From JAQAZP01 sp965531145 (GTDB lineage Bacteria; Acidobacteriota; JAQAZP01): a stretch of 10,203 nucleotides of DNA. The stretch lies in assembly GCA_965531145.1 (NCBI GenBank), contig CBESOE010000150.1, forward strand, positions 1-10,203, in the 5' to 3' direction. The notes under the pieces are model-generated. The model had not been told where the DNA came from. It did not search any database and saw nothing but the letters and a program-made list of their open reading frames with translations. The position numbers and the translations under genes were made by a program. Below, piece after piece: positions 1-4,736 of this stretch; position 1 is the stretch's first letter; the number at the start of each line of letters is the position of its first letter.

Positions 1-363
1 CGGCACGCCGCACTTCAACGCCTGCTGCATGATGTCGACGATCTTGGCCGCGTGACGTTCGCCCACTGCGCCGCCGCCCACGGTAAAGTCCTGGGAAAAG
101 GCGAACACCGGGCGGTTGTCCACTTCGCCCTTGCCGGTCACCACACCGTCGGCAGGCAGGTCCTTGCCGGCCAGGTCCGGATGGCGGTGGCGGGCCCAGA
201 GCCCCAGCTCGAGGAAACTGTCCGGGTCGAAGAACAGGTCCAGCCGCTCACGCGCACCCAGTTTTCCCGCCTGGTGCTGCTTCTCGAGGCGGTCGGCTCC
301 GCCGCCGGCCTCGATGGCCGCGCGTTTTTGATCAAGCTCTTCAAATCGATTTCGCTCGTTCAT
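1..363 (-). CDS. Acyl-CoA carboxylase carboxyltransferase (beta) subunit, N-terminal part
   Basis: Partial gene: 121 codons from the ATG at 363-361, running off the left edge. The translation begins MNERNRFEELDQKRAAIEAG and continues with landmarks of the propionyl-CoA carboxylase beta / acyl-CoA carboxyltransferase family: a KLGARERLDLFFDPDSF block (about residues 34-50), then DGVVTGKGEVDNRPVFAFSQDFTVGGGAVGE (about 72-102) and a helix with KIVDIMQQAL. The family moves a carboxyl group from carboxybiotin to an acyl-CoA in the cytoplasm; the substrate (propionyl, methylcrotonyl, geranyl or other) cannot be judged from this end. It starts 12 nt after the stop of the upstream small gene, in the same frame, so that TGA fixes this ATG as the first possible start. 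No strong Shine-Dalgarno is seen, which suggests translational coupling. A predicted sigma-54 promoter upstream at 1006-991 would drive the pair. No biotin carboxylase or biotin carrier gene is visible here. Confidence 0.9.
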   Translation of the reverse strand, partial: MNERNRFEELDQKRAAIEAGGGADRLEKQHQAGKLGARERLDLFFDPDSFLELGLWARHRHPDLAGKDLPADGVVTGKGEVDNRPVFAFSQDFTVGGGAVGERHAAKIVDIMQQALKCGVP

Positions 364-375
364 ATTTTTGTACCG

Positions 376-891
376 TCAGTCCACTGGAAGGACGGAGGAC
401 TCCGATCCCCCGGACAGATCTTCCATCTGGTCGATAAAAACCTTGGCGATTGCCAGCACGCTGTCTTTTTGTTTCAGATATTCCCGGGCCAGCTGGTCCT
501 TGGCCGTTCCGAAGATTCCGGTCACCAGGCTGAGGTCCTTGAGCAGTTGATCCTTGTCCTCCACCTTGTGGGCACAGATTTTCCAGGCATACTCCTCGAA
601 GATGTTGAGCGCCATCTGGATCTCATCCAGATGGAACCCCTCGCCGATCCTGGTCCCGGCGATGCCGGTGATATAGTCCACAAAACAGCGGGGCGATCCC
701 TCGATGGCTTCAAGGAACTTATCCACCAACGTCCCGCATCGCTCACGGAGTGCTTCCAGATCCACTTTCTTGTAATGCGTGGCGGTGGAATTACGAATCT
801 GGGTCAAAACGGCCTCTATCAGCACTTCCCGCTCGGCAGCCATCAGGTGATGGAGCCTGTCATAGATCATCTCGTTGGCTTTGTCGTTCAT
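376..891 (-). CDS. Small all-helical protein, RsbR/RsbRD N-terminal-domain-like
   Basis: 171 aa from the ATG at 891-889. A GGTGA five bases upstream supports this start; an in-frame GTG at 900 would add three residues. The protein is soluble, with no signal peptide, membrane segment or cysteine cluster. It reads as successive amphipathic helices, with a core such as RIGEGFHLDEIQMALNIFEEY at about residues 100-120. This pattern (G-F-x-L-x-E-I followed by a helix) resembles the four-helix RsbRD N-terminal domain found in stressosome RsbR co-antagonists and as stand-alone proteins. There is no STAS or kinase domain after it, so any signalling role would depend on a partner. It is the first gene after the predicted sigma-54 promoter and lies 12 nt ahead of the carboxyltransferase gene, so the two are almost certainly co-transcribed. 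That suggests a regulatory or accessory role for the carboxylase. The family call is by pattern only; that it is a real gene is much surer than its function. Confidence 0.75.
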   Translation of the reverse strand: MNDKANEMIYDRLHHLMAAEREVLIEAVLTQIRNSTATHYKKVDLEALRERCGTLVDKFLEAIEGSPRCFVDYITGIAGTRIGEGFHLDEIQMALNIFEEYAWKICAHKVEDKDQLLKDLSLVTGIFGTAKDQLAREYLKQKDSVLAIAKVFIDQMEDLSGGSESSVLPVD

Positions 892-990
892 TTCGATCAC
901 CCATTTTGCGGCCCCGCACCCCGGTGGTGCTGGAACTTCCTGTTGTTCGCCACGGGCGGCATGCCCGGGCCGACCATCAGCACGTTAGAG

Positions 991-1006
991 AGCAAGGCAC
1001 GTGCCA
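991..1006 (-). promoter_or_regulatory. Sigma-54 (-24/-12) promoter for the minus-strand carboxyltransferase operon
   Basis: On the minus strand, 1006 to 991 reads TGGCACGTGCCTTGCT. This matches the sigma-54 consensus TGGCACG-N4-TTGC(A/T) at every fixed position, with the required 10 bp between the GG (-24) and GC (-12) elements. Transcription is predicted to start near 980, leaving a leader of about 90 nt before the ATG at 891. The upstream neighbour on the same strand encodes a sigma-54 activator. Confidence 0.85.
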
Positions 1007-1025
1007 CCTCACACCTGGAAAAATA

Positions 1026-1044
1026 AATCATTCAATTAGTTGAA
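1026..1044. promoter_or_regulatory. Candidate IHF site overlapping a short dyad, upstream of the sigma-54 promoter
   Basis: In an A+T-rich patch in otherwise GC-rich DNA, 1026-1038 (AATCATTCAATTA) matches the IHF consensus WATCAANNNNTTR with one mismatch. It overlaps a perfect 5-bp-arm dyad (TTCAA, 4-base spacer, TTGAA; 1031-1044). The position, about 46-65 bp upstream of the predicted start near 980, is where IHF bends DNA in many sigma-54 promoters. The motif is degenerate, so this is only suggestive. Confidence 0.35.
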
Positions 1045-1130
1045 GTTAACGCAGCGATAGTATTCGAGCGACGGATGGGCCCGGCCAGGACCGGCAAAAG
1101 CGTTTCAAAATGCAATGGCGGGAGATCAGC

Positions 1131-2744
1131 TCACTCCTTCAGCTTCCGCCACAGCGTACTGGGGCTGATTCCCAGAATGCGCGAGGCGGCCTGGCGGTTG
1201 CCATCGGTGGACGCGAGGACTGTCCGGATGTAGTCCATCTCCAGTTCGGCCAGGGAACGGGTGGGAGAGAGGGAGGGTTTCGGAATGCCGGCGGCTTCGC
1301 GCTGAATCTCGGGCGGCAGTGTTTCCGGGCGGACGACGCCATCATCGCTCACCACCGCCGCCCGCTCGATGGCGTTCTCCAACTCACGGACATTCCCTGG
1401 CCAGGGATAGGAGAGCAGCATGTCGATACAGGTGGCATCCAGATGCAGTTGGGGCAGGTTGAGCTTCTTGGCCAGCCGGGCGGCGATGTGGCGGGCCAGT
1501 GGGAGAATATCCTCCTGCCGCCGCCGCAGGGGTGGCACCTCGATCTCCACCACGCGCAGCCGGTAGAGCAGGTCCTCTCTGAACCGGCCTTCCCGAACCT
1601 CCTCCTCCAGGTGGCGGTTGGTGGCGGCGATGATGCGAACGTCAACTTTCCGCGGGACGCTCTCGCCGACGCGGAGCACCTCGCGCTCCTGGAGGACACG
1701 GAGGATCTTGACCTGCATCGCCGGGCTCACGTCGCCGATCTCGTCGAGGAAGATGGAGCCGCCGCCGGCCGCCTCGAAGAGCCCGGCCCGGTCGCGGATG
1801 GCGCCGGTGAAAGATCCGGCCTTGTGCCCGAAAAGTTCGCTCTCCAGCAGCGTCTCGGGTAGCGCACCGCAGTTGATGGCCACGAAGGGCCCAGACTCCC
1901 GGGGTGAGGCGTCGTGGATGTGGTGGGCCAGCACTTCCTTGCCAACCCCGGTTTCCCCGGTGATCAAAACCGAAGAATCGAACTTGGCCACCCGCTCGGC
2001 TATCGCCATAACCCGCAGCAGAACCATACTCTTTGCCTCGGCCAGGAAGGGGCTGCCCTTCTTTCTCAGTGATTCCATACGGTCCCGCTGCCGGGCCAGC
2101 TCCCGCTTTTTTTTCTTCAGCTCCTGCGTCAGGAGCGCCACCTTCCCCACGATATCCTCGGCGGTAAAGAAAGGGAGGAACGGCTCGATTTGCTCACCCC
2201 AGTTCTTCCTGGTTTTTCCCACGGCACAGCAGGTCTGGCCACCGGAAACCTGGCAGCCCGTCTCGAGGAAGTAGACGTTGGTGTTGAGACAGAAAGAAAC
2301 ATAGCCGCTCATATACCCCACCAGCTTCCAGCACTCCGGGGTCCGGGAAGGGCCGAGCACGGTCCGGTGCTCCAGCGCCTCCACCGAGTCGCTCCAGGAA
2401 ACTTCCATCTCCACCAGCCGGTTCGATTGGTCGAACTCGAGTTTCCGGACACTGGTTTCGGCAATCCCCTCGAGGGTTTGCAGCCGGCAGCCGGCTTTCA
2501 GCAATTCGGAGACGTCCTTCCATTTGAAAATGCGCTTCATCGCCGCAGCATCGGCCTGACCCCAAAAAAAACCAAACCGGGTGAACACCCGCCGGGCGTT
2601 CTCCAGCCCAAGCATCTTTACCAGATCCTGCCGGAACTGGCCGAAGGCGTCGCTGGAGTGAAGGACCAGGCGCCGGCCATGCAGGCTGAGGTTGCCGCTG
2701 GAAAACTGGACCAGTTCGTCGAGTTCGAGGTCTTCCGCTTTCAT
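1131..2744 (-). CDS. XylR/DmpR-type sigma-54-dependent transcriptional activator with V4R sensor
   Basis: 537 aa. The start chosen is the ATG at 2744, with a GGAG seven bases upstream; the frame stays open to 2891, but that extension covers intergenic DNA and adds an unlikely Cys-rich leader. Domain order: XylR_N effector-binding domain (about residues 10-110); V4R domain (about 130-190) ending in the family signature E161, C164, C172, GK and W182; a charged coiled-coil B-linker (about 200-228); the AAA+ domain (about 235-465) with Walker A GETGVGKE (263-270), a sigma-54-contacting loop GSFTGA (310-315), Walker B IFLDEIGD (331-338), arginine-finger region and PWPGNVRELEN sensor II (448-457); and a C-terminal Fis-type HTH (about 497-537). 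In this family, aromatic or other small hydrophobic effectors relieve repression by the N-terminal domain and trigger ATP-driven opening at sigma-54 promoters. Two such promoters flank the gene (991-1006 minus, 2914-2929 plus), so those operons are the likely targets. The effector is unknown. Confidence 0.96.
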   Translation of the reverse strand: MKAEDLELDELVQFSSGNLSLHGRRLVLHSSDAFGQFRQDLVKMLGLENARRVFTRFGFFWGQADAAAMKRIFKWKDVSELLKAGCRLQTLEGIAETSVRKLEFDQSNRLVEMEVSWSDSVEALEHRTVLGPSRTPECWKLVGYMSGYVSFCLNTNVYFLETGCQVSGGQTCCAVGKTRKNWGEQIEPFLPFFTAEDIVGKVALLTQELKKKKRELARQRDRMESLRKKGSPFLAEAKSMVLLRVMAIAERVAKFDSSVLITGETGVGKEVLAHHIHDASPRESGPFVAINCGALPETLLESELFGHKAGSFTGAIRDRAGLFEAAGGGSIFLDEIGDVSPAMQVKILRVLQEREVLRVGESVPRKVDVRIIAATNRHLEEEVREGRFREDLLYRLRVVEIEVPPLRRRQEDILPLARHIAARLAKKLNLPQLHLDATCIDMLLSYPWPGNVRELENAIERAAVVSDDGVVRPETLPPEIQREAAGIPKPSLSPTRSLAELEMDYIRTVLASTDGNRQAASRILGISPSTLWRKLKE

Positions 2745-2760
2745 TACTCCACTCCGATTC

Positions 2761-2786
2761 AAAATGAAATCACCACATTTCATTTT
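2761..2786. promoter_or_regulatory. Perfect palindrome, probable upstream activator site / operator
   Basis: AAAATGAAAT (2761-2770), a six-base spacer CACCAC, then ATTTCATTTT (2777-2786): perfect 10-bp inverted arms. The centre lies about 166 bp upstream of the predicted plus-strand sigma-54 start (about 2940), within the usual -100 to -200 range of XylR-family enhancer sites. It is also only 17 bp ahead of the regulator's own start codon, so the same site could allow autoregulation. A TAAAAT that could serve as a -10 for the regulator (2787-2782, minus strand) overlaps its edge. The sequence does not closely match the published XylR/DmpR site, so the link to this regulator is inferred from position. 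Confidence 0.65.
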
Positions 2787-2810
2787 ACAACACTTGCTGA
2801 TCCCCTGAAA

Positions 2811-2816
2811 AGTCAA
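2811..2816 (-). promoter_or_regulatory. Possible -35 element of the regulator's own promoter
   Basis: On the minus strand TTGACT (2816-2811) matches five of six bases of the sigma-70 -35 box. A 17-18-bp spacer gives only a poor -10. The better -10 (TAAAAT, 2787-2782) is about 23 bp away, which is too far for a standard promoter. The regulator must be transcribed from this area, but the exact promoter is uncertain. Confidence 0.2.
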
Positions 2817-2822
2817 CACCAC

Positions 2823-2864
2823 TCCGGGAGAATGTCCGGGAGGTCCATGGAACATCATGGAACA
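2823..2864. repeat. Two adjacent pairs of short tandem direct repeats in the divergent regulatory region
   Basis: TCCGGGAG occurs at 2823-2830 and again at 2835-2842 (12-bp period). It is followed at once by CATGGAACA at 2846-2854 and 2856-2864 (10-bp period). They lie between the palindrome at 2761-2786 and the sigma-54 promoter at 2914-2929, roughly 75-117 bp before the predicted start. The helical-turn periodicity fits protein binding on one face of the DNA, but the binding factor is unknown. Confidence 0.45.
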
Positions 2865-2913
2865 AGGAGAAATACAGCTCTGAAGGCACAATCGGCGTCT
2901 CTGTCCCCTATGC

Positions 2914-2929
2914 TGGTATGCGAATTGCT
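2914..2929 (+). promoter_or_regulatory. Sigma-54 (-24/-12) promoter for the crotonase/FolE2-like operon
   Basis: The plus strand reads TGGTATGCGAATTGCT. TGG and TTGCT match the sigma-54 consensus, with exactly 10 bp between GG (2915-2916) and GC (2927-2928); the deviations are T and T in the TGGCACG half (TGGTATG). Predicted transcription start is the G at 2940, 80 nt before the ATG at 3020. It is divergent from the sigma-54 activator gene at 1131-2744. Confidence 0.75.
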
Positions 2930-3019
2930 ATAGTCCTTTGGTGAACGCTCTGAGGCATGGTCGCTGGAGAGGGAAGGATAGCACGGGAAGTCGCGAGCCT
3001 TTGGCAGGGGGATAAGACA

Positions 3020-3790
3020 ATGAAAATACAGGAATCAAGACATGATGAATTTCTTACCTGTGAGGTGCGGGAGGGGATTGCCGTGGTCACCCTGGGGCAG
3101 GGTGCTCTCGATATCACCATTTCCCTCACGTCTCGAGATAATTTCCTGGCCTTGATCTCCGAGGTGGAGCGGATGGATGAGGTCCGGGCCCTGCTGATCA
3201 TCAATTCGTCGGCCTATCCCGGCGTGGAGGGACAACGCCTGTTTTTCGATGCGCTTACCGGCGGGGACGATACCTCGCATGCGGAACGGGAGCGGTTACT
3301 CTCCGTGGAGGAGCATGCGCGATACCGGATCCTGATGAAGCTGATGGACTTCCGTAAGCCGGTGGTGGGTGCCATGCAGGGGGAGATTGCGTCACCCTTC
3401 TTCGGTATCAGCCTCGCCTTTCCCCTGCGCCTGGCCGCAGAAGACATGTCGGTTGTGTTCCCGCGAAAAGAATACGATTTCCCTCCCGGCTGGCCTCTCG
3501 GGCTTTTCCTTCCGCGGTACGTGGGGCAGGGCAGGGCCGCTGAGATGATGCTCTCAGGCCGGCCGGTGCAGGCCGCGACCCTGCTGGAGATGGGGCTGAT
3601 TCACGAAGTCTGCGGGGCGGATTCTTTCGTGGCCCGCTGCATCGAGCGAACCATGGAACTGTGCCGCCGATCCGGACACCGGGTTTCCGAAATCAACAGG
3701 ATGCTCTCTCCGGATCCGGCGGAGATATCAAACTGCTTCAACGAATCGATGACGATCATGAAAAGAGCGCTCCACTCGGCGCTGAACTGA
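3020..3790 (+). CDS. Crotonase (enoyl-CoA hydratase/isomerase) superfamily protein with altered active site
   Basis: 256 aa. The ATG at 3020 is preferred because AGGGGG (3006-3011) lies eight bases upstream; an in-frame ATG at 2957 would add 21 residues without a comparable site. Crotonase-fold landmarks are present: an N-terminal strand GIAVVTLGQG (19-28), VRALLIINSS (55-64), KPVVGAMQGEI (113-123), LRLAAED (136-142), LPRYVGQGRAAEMMLSGRPV (164-183) and ATLLEMGLIHEV (186-197). Residues 121-169 align without gaps to the typical motif run of the family. In that alignment the GGG oxyanion turn becomes S125-P126-F127, the first catalytic Glu (E144 in rat hydratase) becomes G129, and the second (E164) becomes R149. 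Ordinary hydration is therefore unlikely; it may have another CoA-ester activity or a binding role. Active enzymes of this superfamily act on CoA thioesters in the cytoplasm. It is the first gene after the sigma-54 promoter at 2914-2929, and 27 nt separate it from the next gene. Confidence 0.88.
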   Translation: MKIQESRHDEFLTCEVREGIAVVTLGQGALDITISLTSRDNFLALISEVERMDEVRALLIINSSAYPGVEGQRLFFDALTGGDDTSHAERERLLSVEEHARYRILMKLMDFRKPVVGAMQGEIASPFFGISLAFPLRLAAEDMSVVFPRKEYDFPPGWPLGLFLPRYVGQGRAAEMMLSGRPVQAATLLEMGLIHEVCGADSFVARCIERTMELCRRSGHRVSEINRMLSPDPAEISNCFNESMTIMKRALHSALN

Positions 3791-3817
3791 ACGCACGATA
3801 ACGGGCTGGAGGATGTT

Positions 3818-4591
3818 ATGACTGACAACAAACGATTTCTGGTGGATGTGGGGATGAAGGACCTGCCGTTTCCCATGAGGGTATGCTCGAGGAAAGACCC
3901 CGAGGGACAGGCCACCGTGGCCGGCATTTCCATCTCCGCACGAATCATGCAGGAGTTCGAGGCCCGCTGGATCGACCGGTTCATCAATATCGTGCACCAG
4001 CACCGCGACCGCATCGGCACCGACTTTCTCCGCACCAATATCCTCGACTACAAGGCCGAATTGAACGCCAGTGCCATTCGTATCGAATTCCGCTACCCCT
4101 ACTTCGTCGAAAAAACCACACCGTTTTCGGGGGAACCGAGCCTGGTCCAGCATCACTGCACCTTTTCGGCGAGGATGACGGCGGTGGATGAACGCCCCAG
4201 GGTCCGGTTCGGTATGGAGATTCCCTGTATCACCACCTACCCCGGATCGGCCTCCGGAGAGACCGGCGGTCTGTTCGGCCAGTCGAGTTCGGTGGCCATC
4301 GAGGTCGAGGCGGGAGAGGATATCTTTCCCGAGGACCTGGTTGAACTGGTGGACCGCAACGCGCTGGCCCCGGTCTTTTCCTTCCTGCGCTCCGCGGACC
4401 AGGAGTTCATCATCCGCAAGATCCACACCGACCGGGTGTCCAGTGTGGTGATGACCGACGCCATCCGTGAGGAGCTGGCCCGGGACAGCCGCATCGACTG
4501 GTACTCGGTGAACACCACCAACTTCGGCATGCTCCATTCGTACAGTACCGTCGTCGGCACGGAAAAGAGCTGCTGGGTCCCTGCGAGCTGA
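3818..4591 (+). CDS. FolE2 (GTP cyclohydrolase IB)-like T-fold protein lacking metal-site residues
   Basis: 257 aa, ATG at 3818 with GGAGG five bases upstream; the length is close to that of FolE2 proteins. Family landmarks run the full length: VDVGMKDLPFPMRV (9-22), QATVAGISISARI (31-43), RWIDRF (50-55, where FolE2 has the HMSRF-type motif), IRIEFRYPYFVEK (87-99), IPCITT (135-140), PEDLVELVDRNALAPVFSFL (171-190) and DSRIDWYSV plus NFGMLHSYSTVVG (223-247). FolE2 converts GTP to dihydroneopterin triphosphate, using a metal held by conserved Cys, His and Glu residues. Here the CPCSKEIS segment reads YPGSASGE (141-148), the following AHNQ reads LFGQ (152-155), the ESIH-x-H segment reads GMLHSY (237-242), and the VTE/VED glutamates are absent. 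True cyclohydrolase activity is therefore doubtful. The gene is second in the sigma-54-controlled operon with the crotonase-fold gene, not beside folate or queuosine genes. Family membership is well supported; the function is unknown. Confidence 0.85.
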   Translation: MTDNKRFLVDVGMKDLPFPMRVCSRKDPEGQATVAGISISARIMQEFEARWIDRFINIVHQHRDRIGTDFLRTNILDYKAELNASAIRIEFRYPYFVEKTTPFSGEPSLVQHHCTFSARMTAVDERPRVRFGMEIPCITTYPGSASGETGGLFGQSSSVAIEVEAGEDIFPEDLVELVDRNALAPVFSFLRSADQEFIIRKIHTDRVSSVVMTDAIREELARDSRIDWYSVNTTNFGMLHSYSTVVGTEKSCWVPAS

Positions 4592-4594
4592 TCC

Positions 4595-4618
4595 CCCCCG
4601 GTTGCCCGCTTCCGGGGG
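4595..4618 (+). terminator. GC-rich hairpin after the FolE2-like gene, possible terminator
   Basis: CCCCCGG (4595-4601) and CCGGGGG (4612-4618) form a perfect 7-bp stem with a 10-base loop, beginning three bases after the TGA at 4589-4591. No T-run follows, so it is not a canonical intrinsic terminator. It may act as a weak or Rho-assisted terminator or an mRNA 3' end stabiliser. Confidence 0.45.
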
Positions 4619-4640
4619 TGCAGTTCCCGCTGAATTTCTG

Positions 4641-4646
4641 TAGAAT
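4641..4646 (+). promoter_or_regulatory. Possible -10 element for the sucA operon
   Basis: TAGAAT matches five of six bases of the sigma-70 -10 box in the 145-bp gap before sucA, about 90 bp ahead of its GTG. No convincing -35 is found at 16-18 bp spacing. The gap follows a hairpin and a change of functional theme, so a promoter is expected here, but this is only a candidate. Confidence 0.25.
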
Positions 4647-4736
4647 AATGCGCCCCGGGGAGGCCGTCCGGCTGCGTACGGTGTGCCCCGCTGGCGTTGA
4701 AGCAGAAACGCGAACCGCAGCCCGGAGTGACGGACA

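Noticed and set aside
52..1026. Long plus-strand open frame across the first kilobase (324 codons).
   Set aside because: It runs antisense through two well-supported minus-strand genes and their promoter, and its translation shows no family motifs; it is a high-GC shadow.
901..1130. A small gene or clear terminator in the gap after the activator gene.
   Set aside because: No frame has a start with a ribosome site and family-like product. The only hairpins (around 955-975 and 1080-1097) are short GC palindromes without a T-run.
2745..2891. Longer N-terminus of the sigma-54 activator (49 extra residues).
   Set aside because: The extension covers the palindrome and direct repeats, has no good ribosome site, and reads as a Cys/Met-rich segment unlike XylR-family N-termini; GGAG seven bases before the ATG at 2744 supports the shorter form.
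2957..3019. Upstream ATG for the crotonase-like gene.
   Set aside because: The ATG at 3020 has a strong AGGGGG at eight bases and begins where crotonase homology is expected; the upstream 21 residues have no such support.
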